Below, one piece after another: positions 17,391 to 28,364 of a stretch of DNA of 52,482 nucleotides; position 1 is the stretch's first letter, and each line of letters opens with the position of its first letter. The position numbers and the translations under genes were made by a program. Source of the stretch: Flavobacteriaceae bacterium (GTDB lineage: Bacteria > Bacteroidota > Bacteroidia > Flavobacteriales > Flavobacteriaceae); assembly GCA_024643385.1 (NCBI GenBank), contig JAHEMZ010000013.1, positions 1 to 52,482 of the forward strand. Reading direction: 5' to 3'. Below the pieces are notes generated by a model that was not told the DNA's origin, did not search any database, and worked only from the letters and a program-made list of their open reading frames with translations.

Positions 17391-19006
17391 TACTGCTTTA
17401 CAATTTTGAACGAATTTTGAGCAGACTCACTCTTTACATTGGCGATATATATTCCTGATGCCAGTGCTGAAAAGTTCACTGCATTATTTTGAGCAGTAAC
17501 TTCAGCGCGAATAACTTGCTCTCCTAATATATTGTATACTTCAACCATGGCGGAATCAATATTTTGCGGAAAAGAAACGAATAACTGATCTATTACCGGA
17601 TTCGGATATACGGCAAAGTTAATGCTCAAAAAAGCTTCTTCGATACCCAGGCCAGTTAAAGCATAGTATGCATCATGAAAATTTGGGATTCCATAGCCCA
17701 TTTGATCCGTTGGATTGGCAAATAAATGAGCCGATTCCCGGACCACCTGCATCACTTCAAAGTTTTTTGCTTCCGGTTTAGCTTGCCATAAACATGTGAT
17801 GGCACCGGCCAATATAGGGGAACTAAAGGAGGTTCCGCTGCTAAAATCAACATTTCCATTTTGTGAGATTACCGCCGAACTTTGCCCTTGGGCCATCACA
17901 TCCGGTTTGATCCTGCCGTCTACTGTTGGACCTCTGGAACTAAAGGAAACATAATTCCCATTTGAATCTACAGCACCGATGGTAAAGGAACCTATCGCAT
18001 CGGCGGGAGTCGCTACAGTTCCAAAGGAATTCCCTTGATTCCCAGCTGAATTTACTAATAGCATACCTTTATCAAGCGCAAAGTTAGCCCCACGTGCGGC
18101 GAAGGTAGTCACCCCATCCAGATCTTCATAACTATGATCGTAATTAGGGTTATCGTAGGCTTGATAGCTCAATGAGGTATTAACGACATCTACACCAAGA
18201 CTGTCTGCTCTCTCTAAAGCTTCTACCCACCAAGCTTCTTCTCTTGGGTTTTCATCCGGGCCATATTCCGTTCTAAACAAATATAAAGACACATCAGGGG
18301 CAGTACCTACAAATTGGTTTTCGAGATACCCTGCGATATCACTTGTGGTATTTATGCCGTGAGAACCTGTCCCGGTCACATCGGTTGTTCTGCTGTAGAA
18401 ATCGTATGTTCCCAACAAACGACCATTATTCACTACATGAGTAAAACCAGGATTAGTTTCAAAATTTGGGAATCCGGCATCCATCACAGCGACTATCATA
18501 CCTTCTCCGGTAAAATCTTGCTGATGAAGATAATCTCCTGAGATCATTTCAATCTGATTCGCCGCAGCACCGTAATTATATTCAACTCTGAGATTTTGAT
18601 TCTCGATCTCGAATTTATCATTATGAACAATGGGTGAAGGGAAGTTCAAATCCTTATCGGCATATTCCACGCCGGTAACGAAGGGCAGGGTCAACAATTC
18701 CTCAATGTTGTTCATTGATCCTTGCACATAGACACAATTCATCCATTTAGATTTTGCCCATACGGTAATACCGGGGGAGTTCTTAATCTCTGTGATATAA
18801 GCTTCCGTCACCGGCACATCTCTTTCATCAATTACAACCTCATGCAACATCTTTCGGTCAAGAGCTTCCTGAGTAAGTATGGTAATTGGGTTCTCTATGG
18901 ATGCTTGAACATTTTCTTTATCGGCAAAAAATATCCAAGCGTCCTGCATTTGGGACATGCCCAGTTGCGTACTCAAAATAGCTACTAATAATAAAAATTT
19001 TTTCAT
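17390..19006 (-). CDS. Secreted S8 (subtilisin-like) serine peptidase with T9SS type A sorting domain
   Basis: A 538-residue exported peptidase. A signal peptide (MKKFLLLVAILSTQLGMSQ) is followed by an inhibitor-like propeptide to about residue 120. The catalytic triad is visible: D176 (VAVMDAGFP), H216 (TGSHGINTTSDIAG) and S393 (SSGTSFSSPILAG), with the oxyanion Asn in NSAGNQ. The last 75 residues, starting FAVYPNPVIDQLFVSFP and ending NSFKIVKQ, form the T9SS type A C-terminal signal that is cleaved on export. The start is 6 bases from the mnmA stop and the stop overlaps the NMO-like start, so co-transcription is likely. Confidence 0.94.
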   Translation of the reverse strand: MKKFLLLVAILSTQLGMSQMQDAWIFFADKENVQASIENPITILTQEALDRKMLHEVVIDERDVPVTEAYITEIKNSPGITVWAKSKWMNCVYVQGSMNNIEELLTLPFVTGVEYADKDLNFPSPIVHNDKFEIENQNLRVEYNYGAAANQIEMISGDYLHQQDFTGEGMIVAVMDAGFPNFETNPGFTHVVNNGRLLGTYDFYSRTTDVTGTGSHGINTTSDIAGYLENQFVGTAPDVSLYLFRTEYGPDENPREEAWWVEALERADSLGVDVVNTSLSYQAYDNPNYDHSYEDLDGVTTFAARGANFALDKGMLLVNSAGNQGNSFGTVATPADAIGSFTIGAVDSNGNYVSFSSRGPTVDGRIKPDVMAQGQSSAVISQNGNVDFSSGTSFSSPILAGAITCLWQAKPEAKNFEVMQVVRESAHLFANPTDQMGYGIPNFHDAYYALTGLGIEEAFLSINFAVYPNPVIDQLFVSFPQNIDSAMVEVYNILGEQVIRAEVTAQNNAVNFSALASGIYIANVKSESAQNSFKIVKQ

Positions 19007-19012
19007 TTTAAT

Positions 19013-20203
19013 TTAAGATATTACGCCACTCCCTTGCAATTCTTCCCCTAGATACCAGGCTACAAATTGACCTTCAGTTATGGCAGATTGCGGTTTTTCA
19101 AATATAACATAAAGACCGGAATCCACCCTATGCAATACTGCTTTTTCCAAAGGTTGGCGGTAACGAATACGCGCCATTACTTCCATAGATTGGTTCGATA
19201 GTAGCTCTTTATCCGCTCGAACCCAATGAATCTCATCCGATGTCACAAACAAACCGCGACGGTATAATCCGGGATGCGCTTTGCCCTGACCTGTATAAAT
19301 TATATTTTTGTCTACATCCGTATCAATCACAAATAAAGGATCTTTGGTACCCCCCACTGCAAGTCCTTTTCGTTGCCCTTTAGTAAAAAAATGGGCCCCT
19401 TGATGTGTTCCGATCACCTTTCCATCCTCCGGATGGTATTCGTATTTAGTCGATAAATAAGCAAGTTCTTCCTTTTCTGAATTAAATTCAGGGATCTCTT
19501 TCTCATATGCTGAAAATTCTGAGGGAACCTCAACGATCAACCCTTCCTTGGGTTTCAACTGCTGCTGTAAGAAGTCCGGCAAACGAACCTTTCCAATAAA
19601 ACATAACCCTTGTGAATCTCTTTTTTCAGCAGTGATCAATTCCTGTTCAGCCGCTATTCTTCGGACTTCTGATTTCAATAATTCCCCAATGGGAAATAAA
19701 GTTTTCGCCAATTGTTCTTGAGATAATTGACAAAGAAAATAAGATTGGTCCTTGTTGGGATCTTTTCCTGAAAGTAACTGAAAAATTTCATTACCGTCCT
19801 TTTCCAATACCCCCTTTCGGCAATAGTGACCGGTAGCGACATAATTAGCGCCCAGTTTTAAGGCAATTTTCAGAAACACATCAAATTTGATCTCGCGATT
19901 GCATAATACATCAGGATTCGGTGTACGACCCATCTTGTACTCCTGAAACATGTAATCCACAATACGTTCTTTGTATTGCTCACTTAAATCAACGGTTTGA
20001 AAAGGTATTCCTAATTTCTGAGCGACGAGCATAGCATCATTGCTATCTTCGAGCCACGGACATTCATTAGAGATTGTAACAGAATCGTCGTGCCAATTTT
20101 TCATAAAGAGTCCAATGACCTCATACCCCTGTTCTTTTAAAAGATAGGCAGCCACGCTGGAGTCCACTCCTCCACTTAATCCAACAACAACTCGTTTTTT
20201 CAT
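19013..20203 (-). CDS. mnmA: tRNA-specific 2-thiouridylase MnmA
   Basis: A 396-residue enzyme that places sulfur on the wobble uridine (U34) of Lys, Glu and Gln tRNAs. The PP-loop ATP site is GLSGGVDSS at the start. The two catalytic Cys are C101 ([11 protein letters not shown]) and C201 ([11 protein letters not shown]). The C-terminal region has the beta-barrel with [11 protein letters not shown] choose the ATG at 20203 because a -7 box overlaps the alternative TTG at 20221. The protein is about 30 residues longer than the E. coli enzyme; the extra residues appear to lie in the loop around 220-250. It leads a probable operon with the subtilase and NMO-like genes. Confidence 0.96.
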   Translation of the reverse strand: MKKRVVVGLSGGVDSSVAAYLLKEQGYEVIGLFMKNWHDDSVTISNECPWLEDSNDAMLVAQKLGIPFQTVDLSEQYKERIVDYMFQEYKMGRTPNPDVLCNREIKFDVFLKIALKLGANYVATGHYCRKGVLEKDGNEIFQLLSGKDPNKDQSYFLCQLSQEQLAKTLFPIGELLKSEVRRIAAEQELITAEKRDSQGLCFIGKVRLPDFLQQQLKPKEGLIVEVPSEFSAYEKEIPEFNSEKEELAYLSTKYEYHPEDGKVIGTHQGAHFFTKGQRKGLAVGGTKDPLFVIDTDVDKNIIYTGQGKAHPGLYRRGLFVTSDEIHWVRADKELLSNQSMEVMARIRYRQPLEKAVLHRVDSGLYVIFEKPQSAITEGQFVAWYLGEELQGSGVIS

Positions 20204-20218
20204 TAGATTTTTGGTCGA

Positions 20219-20226
20219 CAAAATTA
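20219..20226 (-). promoter_or_regulatory. -7 box (TAATTTTG) of mnmA
   Basis: Exact TAnnTTTG match on the minus strand, 15 bases before the ATG at 20203 and just past the stop of the upstream MORN-like gene. It rules out the TTG at 20221, which lies inside the box. Confidence 0.65.
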
Positions 20227-20233
20227 GGAAACC

Positions 20234-20935
20234 TTACTCTTGTTCCGACTTATTGATCGGCTTTGGATAAGTTTCTTCTAATTCAAGTTTTCCATTTTTG
20301 TAGTATTTCCAAAGTCCGTGCTTCTTGTCGTCTTTGTAGAATCCTTCTACCACTATATTCCCGAAGGCATCGTAATAAAGAGCCGCTCCTTGAAGCATAT
20401 CATCGCGATACTGTAGTTTTTTAATAATCACTCCCTCCGGAGAATAGTATATATTTTCTCCTTCCTTGAGCCCTTGTTCATAGTAAATCTCTTCCGTAAT
20501 AGTCCCGTCGGGATAATAAGTTGTTTGCTTCCCTTGAAGTTTCCCATTCTTGTAGAACTCCTTGCTCATGATTTGAGAAGAATTCTTATGATATGATATC
20601 CACTCTCCTTCGCGCTCTCTATCAACTAATTTCCCTTCACTCACCAACTTCCCCTTAATGGTAAAATATTGAACCAATACGGAATTATCTTTGGTATTAA
20701 ATGTTCGGGTAGCCGTTGGTTGATTTCCGCATTCTTCACAATAGAATTTAAAAACCCCCACTTCTTTTCCATGTTCAAAAGTTCCTTCATAACGCAACTG
20801 CTCAGTATCCGGATAAAATTTACGCCAAAGTCCGTGCCTAGCCCCTTTGGCGTCCATTTTATTAATGCTCTCTTGCGCTCCAAGCGTAACTGCACAAAAA
20901 ATAAAACAACTGAAAACAATTAGACTAACTTTCAT
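20234..20935 (-). CDS. Exported MORN/YwqK-type repeat protein
   Basis: A 233-residue protein with a signal peptide (MKVSLIVFSCFIFCAVTLGAQ). The rest is a series of short repeats of the form G-x-W-x-x-Y-x-x-N-G-K-L-x-x-E, for example GARHGLWRKFYPD, REGEWISYHKNS, FYKNGKLQGKQTTYYPDG and DKKHGLWKYYKNGKLELE. These are MORN-like repeats of the YwqK family. Automatic annotation often calls this family a toxin-antitoxin antitoxin, but no toxin gene is next to it and the signal peptide argues for an envelope role. It lies 38 bases after yidC with no terminator between, so it is likely co-transcribed with yidC. Confidence 0.82.
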   Translation of the reverse strand: MKVSLIVFSCFIFCAVTLGAQESINKMDAKGARHGLWRKFYPDTEQLRYEGTFEHGKEVGVFKFYCEECGNQPTATRTFNTKDNSVLVQYFTIKGKLVSEGKLVDREREGEWISYHKNSSQIMSKEFYKNGKLQGKQTTYYPDGTITEEIYYEQGLKEGENIYYSPEGVIIKKLQYRDDMLQGAALYYDAFGNIVVEGFYKDDKKHGLWKYYKNGKLELEETYPKPINKSEQE

Positions 20936-20973
20936 TATTGAGTATTTTCAATAAAACGTATGATCATGTACAA

Positions 20974-22863
20974 TTATTTCTTTCGCCCTTTTTGAGCCTT
21001 TTTTTGTTCTTCAGCCTGCTCCATCATTTCAGCCATTTTTCGCTGAAAACGATTTTGTTTTTTAGGCTTCGCTTTATTCACTTGAATCTTCGCATGAATC
21101 TTGTCTTCATCGATGATAAAGTTCTTGATCACCAACATAATTCCAATGGTGATCACATTCGAAGTGAAATAATAAAGTGAAAGTCCACTGGCATAATTAT
21201 TAAAGAATACCAGCATAAACAAAGGTGATAAATACATCAGAAACTTCATGTTTGGCATACCGGGTTGCTGTTGTTGTTGCATTTGTTGTCCGGTGCTCAT
21301 CATCATATAGATAAAGATGGCTATCGAAGCCAAAATAGGAAACAGGCTCACATGGTCGCCATAGAACGGAATATGAAAAGGTAATTCCGCGACCACATCA
21401 TAACTCGCCAAATCATCTGCCCATAAAAAACTTTTCTGGCGTAAATCGAAAGCTGTCGGGAAAAAAGTAAAAAGCGCATAAAAGACGGGAATTTGCAATA
21501 GCGCAGGTAAACAACCTTTCAATGGGCTGGCTCCGGCTATGTTTTGCAATTTCAGTGTTTCCTGCTGGATCTTCATTTGATTCCCTTCAAACTTCTTTTT
21601 GATCTCATCCATCTCCGGTTTCAATACCTTCAACTTCGCCTGAGAAAGGTATTGTTTGTATTGAACGGGAGAAAGCAAGAGCTTAAATAAGATCGTGAGC
21701 ACAATAATTGCTATCCCTGCAGGGAACCAATCACTTAACATGCTAAATACGGGAATGATGACATATTTGTTTATCACTCCAAAGATTCCCCAACCTAAAG
21801 GCATGGCTTCATCCAAATTTCTGTCGTAATGTTTGAATATTTGATAATCGGTGGGACCGTAATACATATTCATATCATAGGCCAAAGCCCCTCCTTTGGG
21901 CTCCAACAACATTTTGGCTCCATATTTTTTTGTGAAGACGCTATCAACTTCTTCATCTTTAACTAAATCCTCGGAAGTGAATTTCACTTCTTTAAAAGGC
22001 GTATCGGTTAGTAGCATTGAACTGAAAAAATGCTGACGGAAATTCATCCATGTAACCTCCAACTCGGTCTCCTCATCGCTACCCACGGGATCCAATTTTG
22101 AATGATCCGCTCCATTTTCAAACTCATAAGAAAGGCGAGTATATCTATTTTCATAGGTAATACTTTTGGCATGACGATAGCCCTTAAAGTTCCAGTCCAA
22201 ATACATCGGTTCCGCTGTATTAAGAATTCCTTCCAGGCCTTGACTACGAAGGGCAAAGTCCAGCATATAATCCCCTGGCTTAAGCTCGTATCTGTATTCA
22301 ATAAATGCACTTTCAGATGTCTTTAATTTCATGGAAAGCACCTGATTTTCTCCATTTTTCGAAATAGTAGGCTCGAAAAACAGATCGCGGCTATTCAATA
22401 ATCTGTTCTCCGCAGAGAACTGAAGATTAAAATCGTTATTCCCTTCCTTAATTAAATAAACCGGTTTTCCCTCGTATTGTGTTTGCTCCTTCAACTTAGC
22501 TTCAACGATGAAGCCCCCTTTATTACTTACCGTTAAGACTAACACATCATTCTCGATAGTAGTGGTGGATTCTTCAGCTGAGGACAGAGTTCCGGAATAA
22601 GCGAATGAACCCAACCGATTTTTCAAGGTTTCCAATCCCAAGGTATCCGCAACATTGATGGCATTCACTTCAGAACTTGTGACCTCCACCACAGGAACCT
22701 GTTGTGCCTCTGATGCTTCCAGCTCTTTTACTTGCTCAGTTTGAGCCTTTTTAGCTTCCTGTTCTTCCGGAGTGGGTTGATTTTGGTACAGCATCCATAA
22801 AAGGATACCTCCAATTAATAAAAATCCAATTAATGAATTAAGATCAAACTTTTTTTCTTCCAT
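20974..22863 (-). CDS. yidC: Membrane protein insertase YidC
   Basis: A 629-residue inner-membrane insertase. It starts with a single helix (LNSLIGFLLIGGILLWMLYQ) and a charged periplasmic spacer, then the large beta-sandwich P1 domain (to about residue 350). The conserved five-helix core follows, with WGIFGVINKYVIIPVFSML, the QYKQYLSQAKL amphipathic region, KGCLPALLQIPVFYALFTFF and a Met/Gln-rich loop. The C-terminal tail is basic (KPKKQNRFQRKMAEMME... ending in RKK), as in species where YidC binds the ribosome. Length and order match the Bacteroidetes form. It lies after pyrG, with its own -7 box. Confidence 0.97.
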   Translation of the reverse strand: MEEKKFDLNSLIGFLLIGGILLWMLYQNQPTPEEQEAKKAQTEQVKELEASEAQQVPVVEVTSSEVNAINVADTLGLETLKNRLGSFAYSGTLSSAEESTTTIENDVLVLTVSNKGGFIVEAKLKEQTQYEGKPVYLIKEGNNDFNLQFSAENRLLNSRDLFFEPTISKNGENQVLSMKLKTSESAFIEYRYELKPGDYMLDFALRSQGLEGILNTAEPMYLDWNFKGYRHAKSITYENRYTRLSYEFENGADHSKLDPVGSDEETELEVTWMNFRQHFFSSMLLTDTPFKEVKFTSEDLVKDEEVDSVFTKKYGAKMLLEPKGGALAYDMNMYYGPTDYQIFKHYDRNLDEAMPLGWGIFGVINKYVIIPVFSMLSDWFPAGIAIIVLTILFKLLLSPVQYKQYLSQAKLKVLKPEMDEIKKKFEGNQMKIQQETLKLQNIAGASPLKGCLPALLQIPVFYALFTFFPTAFDLRQKSFLWADDLASYDVVAELPFHIPFYGDHVSLFPILASIAIFIYMMMSTGQQMQQQQQPGMPNMKFLMYLSPLFMLVFFNNYASGLSLYYFTSNVITIGIMLVIKNFIIDEDKIHAKIQVNKAKPKKQNRFQRKMAEMMEQAEEQKKAQKGRKK

Positions 22864-22928
22864 TTCTTATTAAATTCTTTCACAAAACCGCAAAAGCGCT
22901 AGTTGTTCATATTTTACAAGAATCTGCC

Positions 22929-22936
22929 CAAAAATA
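22929..22936 (-). promoter_or_regulatory. -7 box (TATTTTTG) of yidC
   Basis: Exact TAnnTTTG match on the minus strand, 65 bases before the yidC ATG in the gap after pyrG. Readthrough from pyrG is also possible since no terminator is visible. Confidence 0.5.
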
Positions 22937-22959
22937 ATATCCAGACAAATTGTCGCAGC

Positions 22960-24637
<1,678 letters not shown>

Positions 24638-24750
24638 CGAATTTTTAAAATAAGATAGAGATCTTTATCTTTTGTTAACCTTTTTAATCTTTCATTGGTT
24701 TCCAATTTGTATTGGTAATGTTAATTTGGCCATCAAACTTACTACCGACC

Positions 24751-25212
24751 ATGGAACAGTTAATACGTCAACAAAGAAACTCTAAAATTTCATGCTTTAC
24801 CTTTCTTTCGGTTGCTATAGGTATTGTTTACCTATGGTTTGGAGCTTTAAAGTTTTTCCCACATCTAAGTCCCGCAGAGGATTTAGCCAAAAACACAATA
24901 AATCTGATCACTTTTGGTTGGATACCCTCTCATATTTCCATCATCCTTTTGGCAATTTGGGAAACAGTATTAGGATTTATGTTTATTACCAATTGTTGCA
25001 GAAAAGTGGCCATTTGGGCAGCTCTTGTACATATGGTTTGTACTTTCACGCCCCTTTTCTTCTTTCCAGAAATTTCATTCACTCAAAATGCATTCACTTT
25101 CACCTTATTGGGTCAATATATCGTGAAAAACTTAATCATCATTGGAGCCCTATGGGTGTTGTATCAATACGAAATCTCCAGAAATGAAATGGTAACCACG
25201 ACAAATCGATAG
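24751..25212 (+). CDS. DoxX-like small membrane protein
   Basis: A 153-residue protein with four hydrophobic helices. The first helix and loop, IGIVYLWFGALKFFPHLSPAED, carry the W-F-G-x-x-K-F-x-P signature seen in DoxX/DUF417-like proteins. A second conserved point is the ILLAIWETVLGFMFI helix with its membrane Glu. Members of this group are linked to membrane redox or quinone-related functions, but the role here is unknown. I use the ATG at 24751; the TTG at 24712 would add 13 residues in a region with promoter-like bases (TAATTTG). It converges with the DUF3820 gene. Confidence 0.78.
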   Translation: MEQLIRQQRNSKISCFTFLSVAIGIVYLWFGALKFFPHLSPAEDLAKNTINLITFGWIPSHISIILLAIWETVLGFMFITNCCRKVAIWAALVHMVCTFTPLFFFPEISFTQNAFTFTLLGQYIVKNLIIIGALWVLYQYEISRNEMVTTTNR

Positions 25213-25224
25213 AAACATATAGGA

Positions 25225-25443
25225 CTATTTACTTATAAGCGGTTTGATAAGAGCTTCAAGACCGTTGATCTTTATTTCGTGCATCTCTTTCATAAGGCTA
25301 CCCAGTTTTCCTTCCGGAAATCCTTTTTGTCGGAACCAGGTATAATAAAATTCGGGAATATTTACCAAATACTCCCCTTTATATTTTCCGAAAGGCATTT
25401 TATAATTGGCTAATTCCCGCAGATGATTGTGATCTATTTCCAA
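25225..25443 (-). CDS. DUF3820 family protein
   Basis: A 72-residue soluble protein that contains NYKMPFGKYKGEYLVNIPEFYYTWF and ends with a helical segment (LGSLMKEMHEIKINGLEAL). This FGKYKG plus Y-x-x-W pattern defines DUF3820, also found as the C-terminal part of some DnaQ/ExoX-type exonucleases. It is sometimes called a quorum-sensing-regulated virulence factor, a label with little support here. The start overlaps the end of the DUF922 gene by 10 bases, so the two are translationally linked. Confidence 0.85.
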   Translation of the reverse strand: MEIDHNHLRELANYKMPFGKYKGEYLVNIPEFYYTWFRQKGFPEGKLGSLMKEMHEIKINGLEALIKPLISK

Positions 25444-25970
25444 TCTTCATATTCTTTAAGCTGTTGTGCGACGAAAGCACGCCATTGATACTCATGCTCT
25501 TTATTATTCGAATGATCACTTTCTTTATCATACAGAAGCTGCATCTGCCTTCTTTCTAATTCGATCGAATGATATTTTTCCTCAGATAATCGCCTGAAAT
25601 CCGGACTGTCCTTTATTAAAAATAAAGCTCTTCTCAACTTTCGGGCATGCCATTCACTTATATCGAAATGGGTCTGTTCATGTTGTAAGATATAGGAAGA
25701 AACACTGCCGGACTTATACCAAGATAGCAGGGGGTAAAAATTACTCAGCACGGTATAATTGAACTTTCCTTGTCCATTTGCCTCTTTATAAGAAAACGCG
25801 AAAGAAATGCCTGAATTAGTGCTTGCCACAAACTCCTCTGCCTCGTTGGGAACTCCTCGAAAATCATCCCATGTAAGCAGCTTTTCAGCACTCCATTGAA
25901 TTTTTTCATCTTCGGAAACGGAAGGGTGCCAACCGAGAAACCATAAAGTGATCCAGAGAACTATTTTCAT
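25434..25970 (-). CDS. DUF922 family putative zinc-dependent protease
   Basis: A 178-residue exported protein (N-terminal hydrophobic stretch MKIVLWITLWFLGWHPSVS). The domain starts with KLLTWDDFRGVP, the family's L-x-W-x-D-F-x-G hallmark, and contains LQHEQTHFDISEWHAR, a HExxH zinc site (H97, E98, H101) with FD after it. This fits DUF922, predicted metalloproteases acting in the periplasm. The substrate is unknown. It is followed by the overlapping DUF3820 gene. Confidence 0.87.
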   Translation of the reverse strand: MKIVLWITLWFLGWHPSVSEDEKIQWSAEKLLTWDDFRGVPNEAEEFVASTNSGISFAFSYKEANGQGKFNYTVLSNFYPLLSWYKSGSVSSYILQHEQTHFDISEWHARKLRRALFLIKDSPDFRRLSEEKYHSIELERRQMQLLYDKESDHSNNKEHEYQWRAFVAQQLKEYEDWK

Positions 25971-26023
25971 TAATAAATTAACGCTTAGTGTACTTAATTA
26001 TTGAGTCAAGAAGTTTTAATCAT

Positions 26024-26431
26024 TCAAAGATCCCAGTGAAACGATAGCGCTCTTTCAATATCCGGATGCAAGCTAAACTCCACGGGGCAAGTTCGTGCGG
26101 TATGTTCTAAAATCTTTTGATTTCGTTCCGAAATATCGGCGGGAAAGTGCATAATAATCTCTATTCGAGCTATACGCCTGGGATCGGAGGCCATTATTTT
26201 GGTCACCTCGGCAGTAGATCCCGATATATCTATGTCTAAATCATCTGCTTTGATGCCCATGGTCGTGAGCATACAGTTCGCCAGGCCCGTAGCCACCGTA
26301 TCGGTAGGCGAAAAAGCCTCTCCTTTCCCCTTGTTATCAATGGGAGCATCAGTTATAAATGAGACGCCTGATTTCAGGTGTTCATTCTTAGTCCGGAGAT
26401 TACCCAGATAGATCACTTTTGAAGTACTCAT
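26024..26431 (-). CDS. OsmC/Ohr-family thiol peroxidase-like protein
   Basis: A 135-residue OsmC-fold protein. The two family Cys are present: NCMLTTMGIKADDL and ARTCPVEFSLHPDI. They form the peroxidatic pair that reduces organic hydroperoxides in characterised members. ASDPRRIARIEIIMHFP is the typical beta-strand centre. The start ATG overlaps the stop of the LysM gene by one base (TAATG), so the two are coupled. A link between a hydroperoxide-reducing enzyme and a cell-wall-binding protein is not obvious; operon position is the only tie. Confidence 0.9.
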   Translation of the reverse strand: MSTSKVIYLGNLRTKNEHLKSGVSFITDAPIDNKGKGEAFSPTDTVATGLANCMLTTMGIKADDLDIDISGSTAEVTKIMASDPRRIARIEIIMHFPADISERNQKILEHTARTCPVEFSLHPDIERALSFHWDL

Positions 26432-28338
26432 TATTTTACAATTTCTAATTGCAGTTCTTGGTTGTATTTCAGAATATAAAAAGACTGATTTGTATATCCG
26501 GAAAGTGATTTTTTCTCATAGTGGAACTTATTTTCAATATACTCAGTTTCCCCATCGCTCTCTACAGATTCATAGATTGAATCCGCACTGGCCAAACGCA
26601 ACAGTATATCATAGGTAACATCGAATCCTCGAACGGCAAATCGGTTTGGATAGACTCCATATTCATTTTTATAACTTACGAGAAAGGCATTTTTATCGTC
26701 CAGTGTATACGTTTTGCTTACGGAAGGAAATGTGAATTGCAAGTTCGACAAGTGCATATTGGATACATCATCGTATTCAAAACTATCGTTCTTGGCGGTG
26801 GTAAAAAGACGTATTTGATAGGTTTTTGGCATGCCGTTCAATAAACCTATAGCGTTACTTATTACGATCGGATTTGTGGATTCCAGTAGGACCCAGTTCT
26901 CTTGGTTATTAATTAACTTACCTTCAATATCCCCTGAATAGAAAAATCCGGCTTCTCTGGGTGATAAGGTCCGAACCGAGGGAATGGACTCTTTAATAGC
27001 TTCTTTATTCGTGCCGGTCCTATCTGTGATCAATACAACATTTTTTCCTGCATGATTGTCCTTTAAATATTGGATCATGGCCAAAGCTAAGAGTTGATCA
27101 TCGGGAAGTGTTTGAAACAAATTAGAAGTAAGCTTTAGATTTCTATTCGTCAAGGGCGAGAATACCGGAACGTCATTATTTTTAAGTTTTGAAGCCGCCA
27201 ACTCAACATTTTTGCTAAGTAATGGTCCTATAACGGCGTCCATATTCGATAAGTCATTATCGTTCAGAATTTCATTTAACGCGGAAGAACTGCCTTCAGT
27301 ATCGAAGACACGCAGGTCCACAGAAATGCCCTTATCTTTTATAAATTCGCTTGCCATCAGTACTCCGCTGTAAAAATCCAAGGCAATGCGTAACGTCCTA
27401 TTACGCTGTAAAAGGTCTTCATTGGCTTCCAATGAATCCACATCGTAACTTCTTAATTGAAAAGGTAGTAATACCGCAATTTTCTTTTTGGAGGCATTCT
27501 TAATATGCGAGGACAGATCCACTTTATTAACTTCACGAATAATTTCTGTCGAATTTTTCTTCGGAATTTTTAAGATCATTCCTTCTTTCAATCCATCTTT
27601 GGCGTATGGATTCAAGGTTACGATCTCTTCTTCGGAAAGTCCTAATTTCACTTTTAATCGATAGAATCCCTCCTTTGCCTGCACTTCGTAAAAACCATAG
27701 CGATCTTCTTCTATCGTCGCTGTGTCCACAAAAGAAGTGGCAGGGACTTTCAATTGGGAACCCACAGCAAGATTCTCCTTCAGATTCGGGTTCATTTCCT
27801 GCAACTCATTTACTGAGATACCATATTTTCGGGCAATTCCGAATAGGGTTTCTTTGGGCCGAACTTCATGCAACGAGGTCTTTGGATCCGGAACGATCTC
27901 TTCCGTAGGTTCCTTTCCTTCGATCACCCCCCCGGAGGTTTTGAATTGAGGTATTTTTAAACGATCTCCTTTTTTAAGGTCATCGGAGTAAAGAAATTTA
28001 TTATACTTTTTGAGATCATCTACTGTAATCCCGTATTGTTGTGAAATACTGAATAAGGTCTCCTTTCTTTTTACCCGATGATTTCTAAATTCAGAAATAA
28101 CAACTTCTTCTATAGAAGCAGTAGGTAAGATCAATATCGAATTGACTGAAATTCCTGCCCGTGCGTCCGGATTTAATTTATAGATGGATGTTTCCGTAAT
28201 TCCGTATTGTTTTGCGATACTATAAATGGTTTCCCCTTGGGTTACCTTATGGTTCCTATACGTTTCTTGAGCGCACAGGTTGGTTGTGGCCAAGAATGAT
28301 ATCCATATAAAAGAAAAGAAAACAATGAAAAACTTCAA
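26431..28338 (-). CDS. LysM repeat protein fused to a periplasmic-binding-type domain
   Basis: A 635-residue exported protein (signal to about residue 24, ending LCAQ). Four LysM domains follow at about 26-73, 81-131, 155-200 and 212-260, for example VTQGETIYSIAKQYGI, VKRKETLFSISQQYGI and VRPKETLFGIARKYGI; the fourth (VQAKEGFYRLKVKLGL) is more divergent. From about 280 on is a type I periplasmic-binding-like domain: KIAVLLPFQLRSYD, ASEFIKDKGISVDLRVFDTEG, DAVIGPLLSKNVE and RFAVRGFDVTYDILLRLA. It probably binds peptidoglycan through LysM and a small ligand through the C-terminal fold. The start is TTG at 28338; no ATG fits the signal peptide. Confidence 0.9.
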   Translation of the reverse strand: MKFFIVFFSFIWISFLATTNLCAQETYRNHKVTQGETIYSIAKQYGITETSIYKLNPDARAGISVNSILILPTASIEEVVISEFRNHRVKRKETLFSISQQYGITVDDLKKYNKFLYSDDLKKGDRLKIPQFKTSGGVIEGKEPTEEIVPDPKTSLHEVRPKETLFGIARKYGISVNELQEMNPNLKENLAVGSQLKVPATSFVDTATIEEDRYGFYEVQAKEGFYRLKVKLGLSEEEIVTLNPYAKDGLKEGMILKIPKKNSTEIIREVNKVDLSSHIKNASKKKIAVLLPFQLRSYDVDSLEANEDLLQRNRTLRIALDFYSGVLMASEFIKDKGISVDLRVFDTEGSSSALNEILNDNDLSNMDAVIGPLLSKNVELAASKLKNNDVPVFSPLTNRNLKLTSNLFQTLPDDQLLALAMIQYLKDNHAGKNVVLITDRTGTNKEAIKESIPSVRTLSPREAGFFYSGDIEGKLINNQENWVLLESTNPIVISNAIGLLNGMPKTYQIRLFTTAKNDSFEYDDVSNMHLSNLQFTFPSVSKTYTLDDKNAFLVSYKNEYGVYPNRFAVRGFDVTYDILLRLASADSIYESVESDGETEYIENKFHYEKKSLSGYTNQSFYILKYNQELQLEIVK

Positions 28339-28364
28339 TATAAATAGGTTTTAACGAGTTACTA

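Noticed and set aside
20234-20935. Toxin-antitoxin system from the YwqK-type protein
   Set aside because: The protein has a signal peptide and no toxin gene adjoins it; the antitoxin label of the family is not supported here.
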